Shown: positions 9,038 to 18,028, counted from the first letter of the stretch. The stretch: 37,365 nucleotides of DNA from Bacteroidia bacterium (GCA_020846335.1 JADLED010000244.1:1-37365), one strand, 5' to 3'. Notes: a model not told the origin generated them from the sequence alone. Made by a program: numbers and translations.

Positions 9038-9056
9038 TGTGTGGTTATTTTTTTAT

Positions 9057-10883
9057 TTATCGGCAATTGTTGTTAAAAGCAGTTATTGCAGGCTGGAAAT
9101 TGTGTTGGGCCGCCAGTTTAAATTCTTCGCAGCCGTTTTGTTTTAAATTTACTTTGGCAACCCCTTTCCAGTAATAGGCTTCGTAAAGGTTGGGATTTAG
9201 GCGGATACTTAAATTCAAATCGTTTAAGCTGGCTTCAAAATTCTGTTGTTTGCCATACACAATGGCGCGTTTAAAATAATATTCGGCTTCATCGGTGTTC
9301 AGTTCAATGCACTTGTTGTATTCTTTAAGCGCATCCTGCAAACGGTTCATTTCGTTGTAACAATTACCCAGTGTAAAATGAGCCTTCACGTTGTTGGGTT
9401 CTTTTTCGAGCACATAATTTACATCCGTTATTGCCTTGGCCATGTCGCCCAGCATATAATAGGCCGTGGCTCTGCCAACATAGGCTTTGGGGTACTGGTA
9501 AATGGCCAGTGCCTGATTAAAATTTTTAATAGCCAGTTCCGGTTTATTGTTTTTTATGTGCAACAAACCCCGGTTATAAAATCCTTTGTAATTATAGGGT
9601 GCTGCCTCCACCGCTCTGTTAAAATAGTCGAGCGATTTGCGGTCCTCATTCCTGAACATGTATTCAACCCCCACACTGTTTAAAGCCACAAACGAATTCG
9701 GGTAATTTTTCAAAATGTCTTCGTACAAGGTAATGGCCGACGACCAAACCCGGCTGCGCGAAAACCCAATCATGCCAAGCACAAGCAATGTGCAAACACC
9801 CAACCATTTAAAATTCAGGTTCAACTTTTCAACCAAATAACCAAACATCCAGGCGAAGCCAATTACAGGAAGGTAGGCATACCTATCGGCATACAACACC
9901 TCGCCAAAAGGTAAAAATTGCAATACCAGAATAAGATTAACCAACACAAAGGCCATAAAAAACAACCAACGTTTATTTTGTTTTTTAGCAAGCAGGTAAA
10001 CCACGGCAAACAAAAGCAACCAAACAAAAATGCCAAGAACTACCGGTGCTGCTTTTAATGCGGGATAGGGATAAATTACACTTAAATGAAATGGAAACAA
10101 AAACAACAGCAGGTATTTAAGCAGGGCATAACCTGCAAAGCCGGTGCGCTGGTACCAGGCAAACTCGTGCGAGTGGTTAATAAACAAATCGGCTGTTTGT
10201 GTTTTTATATTAATAACGCCAAACACCAGGGCCAACAGCAGGTAAGGGAGTTTGTTAATTAAGCTTTTACTTAGTTTTTTATTCAATAAAAGAATATCAG
10301 TGGCAATTAATAACAAAGGCAAAATAACCACCGACGATTTGCTAAGCCCCGCCAAAACAAATAATAACAGGCTCTGCAAATACAGATTTCTTTTTCCGAT
10401 TTCAGAAAAACGGAGGTAGCTTAAATAACTTAGTAAATAAAAGGTAGTGGACAGTATGTTTTTTAATTCCGAAATCCAACCCACCGATTCCAACTGCAAG
10501 GGGTGCAGTAAAAATAACAAGGCACCAATACTTGCCACATTGTTGTTTTTTAATAACACACGGCCCAATTGGTAAACCAAAACACCGTTGAGCAGGTGCA
10601 ATAACATGTTTATTAAATGATGTCCCCAATCGTTGGCTCCAAAAAGTGCCCAGTTAAGGGCGTGCAAAAACATGGTTACCGGAATGTAATTTCCAACGTA
10701 ATGGTTACTGAAAAGCGCCGACAGGTTGAACTCCCGCACTGCTTTGTTTTTAAAAACCATTTCGGGGTCGTCCCAGCTTATATGCCCAAACCACAAAAAG
10801 CGGCCATATAACAGTGCAGTTGCCAATAATGCAAGCATTAGCAACAAATGCTCTTTAAATAGTCTATTTAATTGATTGGCCAA
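9057..10883 (-). CDS. GT-C-like multi-pass membrane protein with C-terminal TPR repeats
   Basis: The 608 residues split into two halves. Residues 1 to about 375 form roughly ten membrane helices with an early extracytoplasmic WDDPEM motif after helix 1, as in polyprenol-phosphate-sugar-dependent GT-C glycosyltransferases. Residues from about 390 to the end are five or six tetratricopeptide repeats (for example 'YKGFYNRGLLHIKNNKPELAIKNFNQAL' region and three further units). This arrangement resembles TMTC-type O-mannosyltransferases and the many bacterial 'TPR plus GT-C' proteins. A role in glycosylating envelope or secreted proteins is inferred. The neighbouring divergent genes encode a GT2 and a GT9 glycosyltransferase, which fits a surface glycan locus. 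A perfect TAnnTTTG box lies only 5 bp upstream of the start. Confidence 0.8.
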   Translation of the reverse strand: MANQLNRLFKEHLLLMLALLATALLYGRFLWFGHISWDDPEMVFKNKAVREFNLSALFSNHYVGNYIPVTMFLHALNWALFGANDWGHHLINMLLHLLNGVLVYQLGRVLLKNNNVASIGALLFLLHPLQLESVGWISELKNILSTTFYLLSYLSYLRFSEIGKRNLYLQSLLLFVLAGLSKSSVVILPLLLIATDILLLNKKLSKSLINKLPYLLLALVFGVINIKTQTADLFINHSHEFAWYQRTGFAGYALLKYLLLFLFPFHLSVIYPYPALKAAPVVLGIFVWLLLFAVVYLLAKKQNKRWLFFMAFVLVNLILVLQFLPFGEVLYADRYAYLPVIGFAWMFGYLVEKLNLNFKWLGVCTLLVLGMIGFSRSRVWSSAITLYEDILKNYPNSFVALNSVGVEYMFRNEDRKSLDYFNRAVEAAPYNYKGFYNRGLLHIKNNKPELAIKNFNQALAIYQYPKAYVGRATAYYMLGDMAKAITDVNYVLEKEPNNVKAHFTLGNCYNEMNRLQDALKEYNKCIELNTDEAEYYFKRAIVYGKQQNFEASLNDLNLSIRLNPNLYEAYYWKGVAKVNLKQNGCEEFKLAAQHNFQPAITAFNNNCR

Positions 10884-10887
10884 GGTG

Positions 10888-10922
10888 CAAATATAACAGT
10901 TATCTAAAAATTGGTACTTTTG
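10888..10922. promoter_or_regulatory. Divergent promoter pair with -7 boxes next to both start codons
   Basis: The 44-bp gap between the divergent genes holds two perfect TAnnTTTG boxes. On the minus strand TATATTTG (10895-10888) ends 5 bp before the start at 10883. On the plus strand TACTTTTG (10915-10922) ends 5 bp before the start at 10928. If used, both mRNAs would be leaderless or nearly so. No convincing -33 TTG was found for either. Confidence 0.55.
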
Positions 10923-10927
10923 GTGCG

Positions 10928-11698
10928 ATGGTAAAACTGTCGGTGGTAATAATAGCGTTTAACGAAGAAAAAAACATTGAAAGGTGTTTGCTTTCCGTTA
11001 AAGAAGTGGCCGACGAAATTGTGGTGCTCGATTCGGGCAGCACCGACGCTACACCGGCCATTTGCGCCCGTTATGGCGTTAAATTTTTTAACCACGCTTT
11101 CGACGGACACATTCAGCAAAAAAACCGGGCCATTACCTTTGCCACGCACCCGCACATTTTGTCGCTCGATGCCGATGAGGCCCTCGATGCAACACTCATT
11201 GCCTCCATTAAAGCAGTGAAGGCCAATTTTAAAAAAGACGGTTACTACATGAACCGCCTCACCAATTACTGCGGACATTGGGTAAAACATTGCGGCTGGT
11301 ACCCCGATACCAAATTGCGTTTGTGGGATTCGACAAAGGGAGGCTGGACAGGAATTAATCCTCATGACAAATACGAATTGTTTGAGGGCGATAAAAACAC
11401 CGGGCACTTAACCGGCGATATTTTACATTACAGTTATTACAGCCTTCAGGACCATTACAAACAGGTGGAATATTTTACAAACATTTCGGCGAAGGCGTAT
11501 TTTGAAAAGGGGAAGCAGGCGCCCTGGTTTAAACTGTTACTTAACCCAATTGCCAAATTTGTTGATCATTACCTTTTGCGATTGGGCTTTTTAGATGGTA
11601 AGGCCGGATTTTTAATTTCTAAAATATCGGCCTACGCAACCTGGTTAAAGTATAAAAAACTGCGGCACTTAATTGCCGGGAAGGGAGCGGCCAAATGA
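10928..11698 (+). CDS. Family 2 glycosyltransferase, LPS core (WaaE/KdtX) type
   Basis: The 256-residue protein has the GT-A nucleotide-binding start 'KLSVVIIAFNEEKNIERCLLSV', the DSGSTDAT loop, and the DxD-like metal motif in ILSLDADEALD. The 'YYMNRLTNYCGHWVKHCGWYPD' region and its short length match the WaaE/KdtX group, which adds a glucose to the inner core of lipopolysaccharide. It sits first in a three-gene operon. Its last four bases overlap the start of the GT9 gene (ATGA), and a GT-C/TPR gene is divergently transcribed. Acceptor and sugar donor are inferred from the family only. Confidence 0.88.
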   Translation: MVKLSVVIIAFNEEKNIERCLLSVKEVADEIVVLDSGSTDATPAICARYGVKFFNHAFDGHIQQKNRAITFATHPHILSLDADEALDATLIASIKAVKANFKKDGYYMNRLTNYCGHWVKHCGWYPDTKLRLWDSTKGGWTGINPHDKYELFEGDKNTGHLTGDILHYSYYSLQDHYKQVEYFTNISAKAYFEKGKQAPWFKLLLNPIAKFVDHYLLRLGFLDGKAGFLISKISAYATWLKYKKLRHLIAGKGAAK

Positions 11699-12681
11699 AA
11701 ATTATAATTAGCCGTACCGATAGCATTGGCGATGTGGTGCTAACCCTGCCAATGGCGGGCTTTATTAAGAAAAACTTTCCTGCCGCCACTGTTTTATTTA
11801 TAGGCAGGTCCTACACAAAGAGCATTATCGAATTAAGTGAACACGTGGATGTGTTTATAAATTACGATGATCTTGAAAAACTAAACGAAGCACAACAAAC
11901 AGAACAACTCAAAGCCTACCATGCCGATACCATTGTTCACGTTTTTCCTCTGGCAAAAATTGCGGCACTTGCCAAAAAGGCGGGCATAGCCTTGCGGGTA
12001 GGCACCACCAACCGCATTTACCATTGGTGGAACTGCAACAAACGCATTGCCCTGTCGCGTAAAAATTCCAATCTGCACGAATCGCAACTTAATTTTAAAT
12101 TGTTGGAATTTTTAGGCAGGCCGGTGAATCCTGAATTGAGCGCCATGCCCGGTTTGTATGGCTTCAGCAAAGTGCCGCAACTCGCCCCCGAACATTTGGC
12201 TTTAATTGATAACACAAAGTACACGGTTATTCTTCATCCCAAATCAAAAGGCAGTGCCAAAGAGTGGGGCTTGGATAATTTCAGCAAACTAATTGAAGCC
12301 TTGAATCCTGATAAATACCAGGTGTTTATCAGCGGCATCGAACAGGATGGAAAACAAATGCAGGACTTTTTAAGCAAACACACAGGGGTAACCAACCTTA
12401 CGGGTAAGCTCAGTTTAACACAGTTCATCGCCTTTATTAATGCCTGTAATGCACTGGTGGCGGCTAGCACGGGTCCCCTGCACATTGCAGCAGCACTGGG
12501 TAAACGCGCCATTGGTTTGTATTCACCCAAACGCCCCATTCATCCCGGGCGTTGGATGCCGGTTGGGAGCAAAGCCCACAGTTTGGTGTTTGATGTCAAT
12601 TGCAAGGCCTGCGCCAATGGAGAAGACTGCTATTGCATTCAACAGATAAGCCCGCAACAAATCATTGAATTATTAAATTAA
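11695..12681 (+). CDS. Family 9 glycosyltransferase (heptosyltransferase-like)
   Basis: This is a GT-B enzyme of 328 residues. The N-terminal 'IIISRTDSIGDVVLTLPMAGFIKKNFP' segment and the C-terminal 'TGPLHIAAALGKRAIGLYSP' segment are the two hallmarks of ADP-heptose:LPS heptosyltransferases. In Bacteroidota such enzymes usually act in LPS core or other glycan assembly and need not transfer heptose. A short Cys-rich end (VNCKACANGEDCYC) is common in this family. The start codon overlaps the stop of the GT2 gene by four bases, and the stop TAA shares its last A with the ATG of the SDR gene. Confidence 0.88.
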   Translation: MKIIISRTDSIGDVVLTLPMAGFIKKNFPAATVLFIGRSYTKSIIELSEHVDVFINYDDLEKLNEAQQTEQLKAYHADTIVHVFPLAKIAALAKKAGIALRVGTTNRIYHWWNCNKRIALSRKNSNLHESQLNFKLLEFLGRPVNPELSAMPGLYGFSKVPQLAPEHLALIDNTKYTVILHPKSKGSAKEWGLDNFSKLIEALNPDKYQVFISGIEQDGKQMQDFLSKHTGVTNLTGKLSLTQFIAFINACNALVAASTGPLHIAAALGKRAIGLYSPKRPIHPGRWMPVGSKAHSLVFDVNCKACANGEDCYCIQQISPQQIIELLN

Positions 12682-13478
12682 TGAAGGAATTTAAAGATAA
12701 AGTTATCTGGATAACCGGCGCTTCTTCGGGCATTGGCGAGGCCATTGCACTGGAATTGGCAAAGCGCGAAGCCCGATTAATACTTTCGGCACGGCGCGCT
12801 GAGGAGTTAAACCGAGTGGCGGCACTCACCAAATTACCACCTTTGGATCTAATGGTGTTGCCATTTGATTTAAGTGATACCACAAACGCAAGTGGCCTGG
12901 CTGCTCAGGTCATTAACAAATTTGGACGCATAGATATTTTAATTAATAACGGCGGATACAGCCAGCGCTCTGAAGCCATGGAAACACCCATGGACATACA
13001 CCGCCAGCTTATGGAAGTAAATTATTTTAGTGCCGTTAATCTAACCCAGGCCGTTTACCCTTACATGAAACGCCAAAAAGGCGGTCACATAGTAGTTATC
13101 AGCAGCATTGCCGGCAAATTTGGCTTTTATTTGCGCTCATCCTACAGCGCGGCCAAACACGCTCTTCACGGTTTTTTCGAATCATTTAGATTGGAAACCG
13201 AAAATCAGGGTATTAAAACTCTGATGGTTTGTCCCGGAAAAATTAAAACCAATGTTTCGGTAAATGCTGTTACTGCCAAAGGCGAAAAACACAATGCCAT
13301 GGACCCCAGTCACCAAAATGCCATGAGTGCCGAAGAGTGCGCACAACACATTATCAGGGCCATTGGCAGGAATGAAGAAGAACTATTGGTTGGCGGAAAA
13401 GAATTGCTGATTGTAAAAATCCGTCGCTATTTTCCAAAGCTGTTTTCTAAAATTGTGCGGAAGCAGAGTCCGTATTAG
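12681..13478 (+). CDS. Short-chain dehydrogenase/reductase
   Basis: A classical SDR of 265 residues. The cofactor motif is TGASSGIG (residues 12-19), the structural motif is INNGG (about 88-92), and the catalytic residues are Ser142, Tyr155 and Lys159 in YSAAKHAL. Overall form resembles the DHRS7-like group of classical SDRs, with a C-terminal 'LLIVKIRRYFPKLFSKIVRK' that may be membrane-associated. The substrate cannot be predicted. The one-base overlap with the GT9 stop (TAATG) makes it the third gene of the operon. No strong terminator reads on the plus strand before the converging helicase gene. Confidence 0.9.
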   Translation: MKEFKDKVIWITGASSGIGEAIALELAKREARLILSARRAEELNRVAALTKLPPLDLMVLPFDLSDTTNASGLAAQVINKFGRIDILINNGGYSQRSEAMETPMDIHRQLMEVNYFSAVNLTQAVYPYMKRQKGGHIVVISSIAGKFGFYLRSSYSAAKHALHGFFESFRLETENQGIKTLMVCPGKIKTNVSVNAVTAKGEKHNAMDPSHQNAMSAEECAQHIIRAIGRNEEELLVGGKELLIVKIRRYFPKLFSKIVRKQSPY

Positions 13479-13556
13479 TTGGAAATTTTTAATGGACCTG
13501 ATTGGTTTTTACTTCAACAGAATGAGGTGAGGAATTTTATTCGCTAACCAGTCACG

Positions 13557-13605
13557 CAAAAAAAAACCACCGGAAATTCAGAACGAATTACCGGTGGTTA
13601 ATTTA
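13557..13605 (-). terminator. Intrinsic terminator of the DEAD-box helicase gene
   Basis: AACCACCGG (13565-13573) pairs perfectly with CCGGTGGTT (13591-13599). On the minus strand it is followed by a run of T residues. The hairpin lies just beyond the helicase stop at 13621 and may also stop plus-strand transcripts from the SDR operon weakly. Confidence 0.85.
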
Positions 13606-13620
13606 ATTGGATACTATTTT

Positions 13621-15492
13621 CTAAAACTTACTCTTTCCAAATCCTTTTTTCTTTTCTCCGCCAAACGATTTTTCACGGTTAAAAGAAGGTTTGTCGCCTC
13701 CGCCAAAGCTGCCTGATTTGCGTGGACGCTTACCGCCATCGCGCTTATCGCCACCACTTCTGAATCCACCTTCGCGTTTGTCGCCGCCTCTGAATCCGCC
13801 TTCACGTCGGTCGCCACCACCACGGTATCCGCCGCCTTCTCTGCGGTCGCCACCCTTGTAGCCACCACCGCCACGGCCTTCGCCGCCTTCTTTCATTTTG
13901 CGGTTACTTACTTCTAAAGAAACCTTGCGGTTATTAAATTCAATATCGGCTGAGTTTAGGGCCATAAAATTGTCCACCAATTTACTTTCGGTTTCAAAAA
14001 ACGAGAAGCTGTTTTTTACATCCACATTAAACACCATGCGTTGGTGAACTTTTGCGGCATCGGCCAAAAAGTCTTTCAAACTATTAATGTTAAAGCCATC
14101 CAAATGACCCATGTTTAAAAAAAAGCGGGTAGTACGGTGGTTGCCAAATGCTCCGTCAACAGCACCTTTTTGAATGTTTAAGTCAGGGGCGTTTTGATAG
14201 TATTCGTGGAAGCGGTTAAATTCCTCACTAATCACACGCTTAATTAATTCTTCTTTGCTCAGGTCTTTTAATTCGTCGTAAATGGCAGGTAAAAAACTTT
14301 CAATTTCTTCGTCCTTTACTTCTACATTATGAAGTTTGTGTACGAGATTAAACAATTGCTTTTCGCAAACTTCCAATCCGTTTGGTACGCTTTTCTTTTC
14401 AAATTTCTTTTTGATGATGCGCTCAATGTCTTTAATACGACCACTGTCTTTTGGCGTAATAATGGCAATGGCAATACCCGATTTACCGGCACGGGCAGTA
14501 CGACCGGTGCGGTGTGTGTAATTCTCCACATCCTCAGGCAAATTGTAATTAATAACGTGAGTTACATCGTTCACATCAATACCACGGGCTGCCACATCGG
14601 TAGCCACCAGCATTTGTAAGGTTTTACTACGGAAACGTTTCATTACAAAATCGCGTTGGCTTTGCGATAAATCTCCGTGTAAAGCATCGGCACTGTATCC
14701 GTCTTTAATTAAAGAGTCGGCCACTTCCTGCGTTTCGGCTTTGGTGCGGCAAAATACAATACCAAAAATTTCGGGGTAGTAGTCGGCCACGCGTTTTAGT
14801 GCTAAATAACGGTCGCGCGATTGCACCATGTAATAAATATGCTCAAGGTTATCGGCCCCTTCATTTTTCTTGCCGGTGCTCAGTTCCATGGGATTGCTCA
14901 TGTAATTACGGGCAATGCGTTCCACTTCCTTAGGCATGGTGGCGCTGAATAACCAGGTGTTTTTTTCTTTTGGCGTTTCTTTTAAGATAATGTCCAAATC
15001 GTCTTTAAAACCCATGTTCAGCATTTCATCGGCCTCATCCAACACCACAATTTTAACGGTGTTAAGATTGATGGCGCGGCGTTCAATCATGTCAATTAAA
15101 CGGCCAGGCGTGGCAGCCACTACCTGCACACCACGTTTAATGTCTTTTATTTGTCCGTCGATACGAGCACCACCATAAATGGCAGTTACACCAAATCCTT
15201 TTAAGTATTTGCCGTAATTTTTTATATCGTTGGTTATTTGCACACACAATTCGCGGGTAGGTGCTAAAATAAGCGCCTGAACGGATTTGCTTTCGCAATC
15301 AATCACGTTAAGCATTGGTAAACCAAAGGCTGCGGTTTTGCCGGTGCCTGTTTGAGCCAAAGCCACTAAATCTGTTTTTTGGGCAGATAGTAAGGTAATG
15401 GTTTGTTGTTGTATTGGCGTTGGAGATTCAAACCCCAAATCGGTAACAGCTTTTAATAGGTCGCTGTTAAGACCCAATTCCTGAAAAGTCAT
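13621..15492 (-). CDS. DEAD-box RNA helicase with RGG/GGD-rich tail (DeaD/CsdA type)
   Basis: ATP-dependent RNA helicase of 623 residues. The Q motif is in FESPTPIQQQT, Walker A is AQTGTGKT (46-53), and the family box is VLDEADEMLNMGF. SATMP and HRTGRTARAGKSG complete the helicase core. After the core, a DbpA-like RNA-binding domain (region 'FFLNMGHLDGFNINSLKDFLADAA' to 'VSLEVS') is followed by about 90 residues of Gly, Arg, Lys and Asp repeats such as GGDRREGG and GGFRGGDKREGG, which probably bind RNA non-specifically. This architecture fits the cold-shock and ribosome-assembly helicases DeaD/CsdA. A TATCTTTG box about 95 bp upstream of the start predicts an 80-90 nt leader, as often seen for cold-induced helicase genes. 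Confidence 0.93.
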   Translation of the reverse strand: MTFQELGLNSDLLKAVTDLGFESPTPIQQQTITLLSAQKTDLVALAQTGTGKTAAFGLPMLNVIDCESKSVQALILAPTRELCVQITNDIKNYGKYLKGFGVTAIYGGARIDGQIKDIKRGVQVVAATPGRLIDMIERRAINLNTVKIVVLDEADEMLNMGFKDDLDIILKETPKEKNTWLFSATMPKEVERIARNYMSNPMELSTGKKNEGADNLEHIYYMVQSRDRYLALKRVADYYPEIFGIVFCRTKAETQEVADSLIKDGYSADALHGDLSQSQRDFVMKRFRSKTLQMLVATDVAARGIDVNDVTHVINYNLPEDVENYTHRTGRTARAGKSGIAIAIITPKDSGRIKDIERIIKKKFEKKSVPNGLEVCEKQLFNLVHKLHNVEVKDEEIESFLPAIYDELKDLSKEELIKRVISEEFNRFHEYYQNAPDLNIQKGAVDGAFGNHRTTRFFLNMGHLDGFNINSLKDFLADAAKVHQRMVFNVDVKNSFSFFETESKLVDNFMALNSADIEFNNRKVSLEVSNRKMKEGGEGRGGGGYKGGDRREGGGYRGGGDRREGGFRGGDKREGGFRSGGDKRDGGKRPRKSGSFGGGDKPSFNREKSFGGEKKKGFGKSKF

Positions 15493-15586
15493 TTTTTGAT
15501 TTTTAAATTTAACATTAAAGCTAAAAATACCTCGCTTTAATGCTTCGTGCCGACAAATGGGCGAGATAGATTCCGTATTTAGGGTG

Positions 15587-15594
15587 CAAAGATA
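15587..15594 (-). promoter_or_regulatory. Probable -7 box of the DEAD-box helicase promoter
   Basis: TATCTTTG on the minus strand, a perfect TAnnTTTG match. It is followed by GCACCC, as often seen in Bacteroidota promoters, and lies about 95 bp upstream of the helicase start. Confidence 0.55.
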
Positions 15595-15655
15595 CGATTT
15601 TTTCCCAATTCGGGGGAATTGCCTCTTTTTTAAAGGTTTTGCCTCATTTATTTTT

Positions 15656-15663
15656 TATTTTTG
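15656..15663 (+). promoter_or_regulatory. Probable -7 box for the mannose-1-phosphate guanylyltransferase gene
   Basis: TATTTTTG is a perfect TAnnTTTG match ending 11 bp before the ATG at 15675. It lies inside the longer open frame starting at 15639, which argues for the later start. Confidence 0.55.
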
Positions 15664-15674
15664 CAGGTCTTTAT

Positions 15675-16763
15675 ATGAAACATCATTATGCAATAATAAT
15701 GGCTGGCGGTGTCGGCAGTCGGTTTTGGCCGATGAGCACAACACAGCACCCCAAGCAGTTTCTGGATATTCTTGGAACCGGCGAAACCCTTTTGCAGCAA
15801 ACCTATCGCCGCTTATTAAAAGTTTGCCGCAGCGAAAACATATATGTGGTTACCAGCACGGCCTACAAAAAACTGGTAAGCGAACAATTGCCCGATATAG
15901 TGGCCGATAACATACTTTGCGAACCGGCCCGCAAAAACACCGCACCCTGTGTGGCCTACGCCTCTTATAAAATACACAAGCGCGACCCTAAGGCCATTAC
16001 CGTTGTGGCTCCGAGCGACCACATGGTTAAAAAAGAAGAAACCTTTGTAAAAGCCATTAATTCCTGCTTTGCCAAAGCCGAAGAAAGCGATTGTCTGATA
16101 ACACTTGGCATTAAACCAACCCGCCCCGACACCGGTTATGGCTACATACAGTTTATTGAAAGCGATGTAAAGGAGAAAGATAAACGCATTTACAAAGTAA
16201 AAACCTTTGCCGAAAAACCGCAGTTGGAAGTAGCCGAAGTGTTTATTGAAAGCGGCGATTTTTTGTGGAATTCGGGAATTTTTGTGTGGAGCACCCAAAG
16301 CATTTTAAAGGCTATGGAAAACCACGACCCCGAACTCTCTAATTTATTTAAAGAGGGTTGGGATTTTTACAACACCCCCGAAGAAAAAGGATTTATAGAG
16401 AGGGCTTATGCCACCTGCAAAAACGTCTCGATAGACATTAGTGTGATGGAGAAAGCAGCCAACGTGTATGTGCGCTCAAGCATTTTTGGCTGGAGCGATT
16501 TAGGCACCTGGGGCAGCCTTTACACCCACATTAATAAAGACGAGCAAAAGAATGCACTGGTAGGCAAAAACATTATTACCTACGATTGCAATAACTGCAT
16601 TGTTCAGGTGCCTAAAGATAAGCTGGTGGTGTTGCAGGGTCTGGAGGATTACATTGTGGTTGAAAGCGAGGGAGTACTGATGATTTGTAAGAAACAGGAC
16701 GAACAGCAAATCAGGAACTTTGTTAACGATGTAAAAGTGAAAAAGGGCGAGAAGTTTGTTTAA
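15675..16763 (+). CDS. Mannose-1-phosphate guanylyltransferase
   Basis: This enzyme makes GDP-mannose from GTP and mannose-1-phosphate for glycan and LPS synthesis. The nucleotidyltransferase signature GGVGSRFWPMS follows directly after the start, PKQFL lies nearby, and APSDHMVK, NSGIFVW and FGWSDLGTWGS are all present. An open frame begins 12 codons earlier at 15639. I prefer 15675 because it puts 'HHYAIIMAGGVGSRFWP' at the N-terminus as in homologues and because a promoter box overlaps the earlier codons. The resulting protein is about 362 residues, without the phosphomannose isomerase domain of bifunctional ManC. Confidence 0.93.
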   Translation: MKHHYAIIMAGGVGSRFWPMSTTQHPKQFLDILGTGETLLQQTYRRLLKVCRSENIYVVTSTAYKKLVSEQLPDIVADNILCEPARKNTAPCVAYASYKIHKRDPKAITVVAPSDHMVKKEETFVKAINSCFAKAEESDCLITLGIKPTRPDTGYGYIQFIESDVKEKDKRIYKVKTFAEKPQLEVAEVFIESGDFLWNSGIFVWSTQSILKAMENHDPELSNLFKEGWDFYNTPEEKGFIERAYATCKNVSIDISVMEKAANVYVRSSIFGWSDLGTWGSLYTHINKDEQKNALVGKNIITYDCNNCIVQVPKDKLVVLQGLEDYIVVESEGVLMICKKQDEQQIRNFVNDVKVKKGEKFV

Positions 16764-16791
16764 CAACTGTTAACTATTCGAATTTCTTTTT

Positions 16792-16806
16792 TGGCACGTT
16801 ACTTGG
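16792..16806 (+). promoter_or_regulatory. Sigma-54-like promoter
   Basis: TGGCACG, four bases, then TTGG matches the sigma-54 -24/-12 consensus TGGCACG-N4-TTGC except for the last base. It lies 40 bp upstream of the DUF4476 gene start. No TAnnTTTG box is present in the same gap. Confidence 0.45.
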
Positions 16807-16846
16807 AAATTTAACAAACCGTAAAAATCAATTAAACACAACAATA

Positions 16847-17887
16847 ATGAAAAAACAACTATTCACACTCATGGGCTTATGCTTGTTAAGCCTCAGCATC
16901 TTTTCGCAAAACAATGTTAACCTTGTTATCTTTTCGGAAGATGGCGACCGGTTTTTTGCGTTTATTAATGGCATTAAACAAAATAACACCCCCGAAAGCA
17001 ATGTAAAGGTTACGGGCCTTAGTCCAAACATTAACGTGCGCATTGAGTTTGAAGACAAAGCCCTGCCCCAGTTAAAACAAAATATGTTTTTAGATGCTGG
17101 CTTTGAGCACACTGCTAAAATAAAACGCGACATGAAGAAGCAGTTGAAGATGCGTTATTTTGGCCGCGTGCCAATGGAACAGGCAGCTTCAGGCGTTCCA
17201 ACTGTAGCCTATCATACAGCAAACGATCCTGCTCCTGCCGAAACCAACGTAAATGTGCCCACTGGCGGCAATGTGAATGTGAACACCAATGGCAATGTGA
17301 ACATGAATACCAACGGTAACATCAACATGAACACCAGCGTTACCTCATCAACCGTTACCACTACAAAAACCAATACCAAGCCCGAAAACATGTCAGTGAA
17401 TGTGAGCATGGCCGGAGTAGGGATAAACATGAATGTGAACGGAATGCCTGCCGAAGTAGGCACCAACGTTACCACCACTACATCTTCTACTGTGGTAACC
17501 ACCCAATCGGGCAACGTTGTAAACGTGGAAGAGCCGGTTAAGCAACAACCTAAAAAGGGCATTGTAACTCCTGCCGCACCGGCTGTTAAAGCCGGATGCA
17601 CAGTGCCTGTGAGCCCTGCCAGTTTCGCAAAAATTAAAACCAATGTAGAATCAAAACCGTTTTCGGATACTAAAATGAGTACGGCAAAAATTGCTACTAA
17701 AAACGCCTGCTTGTCGGTAGATCAGATAAAAGAAATTTGCAAACTGTTTAGCATGGATGATGATAAGCTGGAGTACGCCAAATATGCCTACGACTACTGT
17801 ACCGAAAAAGCCACTTATTACGAAGTAAGCGAAGTGTTTTCTTTTAGCTCTACCACCGATGACTTTAATAAGTTTTTGGAAAAATAA
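16847..17887 (+). CDS. Secreted DUF4476-domain protein with Asn/Val/Thr-rich repeats
   Basis: The 346-residue protein has a signal peptide (residues 1-20, ending SIFSQ) and an N-terminal domain of about 100 residues. A long low-complexity middle (about 125-225) follows, built from NVNMNTNG-like units and Thr/Val stretches. The last 60 residues, with 'KLFSMDDDKLEYAKYAYDYCTEKATYYEVSEVFSF', match the DUF4476 domain, which is common and uncharacterised in Bacteroidota. Location should be periplasmic or outer-membrane associated. The gene is single, with a sigma-54-like promoter and its own terminator. The repeats at 17260-17330 are also visible at DNA level as imperfect AATGTGAACA-type units. Confidence 0.8.
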   Translation: MKKQLFTLMGLCLLSLSIFSQNNVNLVIFSEDGDRFFAFINGIKQNNTPESNVKVTGLSPNINVRIEFEDKALPQLKQNMFLDAGFEHTAKIKRDMKKQLKMRYFGRVPMEQAASGVPTVAYHTANDPAPAETNVNVPTGGNVNVNTNGNVNMNTNGNINMNTSVTSSTVTTTKTNTKPENMSVNVSMAGVGINMNVNGMPAEVGTNVTTTTSSTVVTTQSGNVVNVEEPVKQQPKKGIVTPAAPAVKAGCTVPVSPASFAKIKTNVESKPFSDTKMSTAKIATKNACLSVDQIKEICKLFSMDDDKLEYAKYAYDYCTEKATYYEVSEVFSFSSTTDDFNKFLEK

Positions 17888-17940
17888 GAAAGAGTAAAAA
17901 ATTAACAGGTAGTTAATCTAAATTATTTAGTAAAAAATTA

Positions 17941-17976
17941 GGGGTCTCTTACCGCAGGGTAAGGGCCCTTTTTTTA
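17941..17976 (+). terminator. Intrinsic terminator of the DUF4476 gene
   Basis: An imperfect stem, GGGTCTCTTACC against GGGTAAGGGCCC, is followed by seven T residues. It lies 54 bp after the stop codon. Confidence 0.8.
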
Positions 17977-17977
17977 T

Positions 17978-18006
17978 TTGAACATGACAAAAATCAGTTA
18001 TATTTG
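17978..18006 (+). promoter_or_regulatory. Promoter of the DUF1761 gene
   Basis: TTG at 17978-17980, an 18-nt spacer, then TATATTTG at 17999-18006 gives a full Bacteroidota promoter. It starts within the terminator tail of the upstream gene, 23 bp before the ATG. Confidence 0.65.
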
Positions 18007-18028
18007 GTTAAACAATTAAAACAAAATT

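Noticed and set aside
15639..15674. Earlier start for the mannose-1-phosphate guanylyltransferase
   Set aside because: The extra 12 codons overlap a TAnnTTTG promoter box, and homologues begin close to the GGVGSRFWP motif.
17212..17643. 143-codon minus-strand open frame in the DUF4476 gene
   Set aside because: It is the mirror of the Asn/Val/Thr repeats of the real gene and has no independent features.
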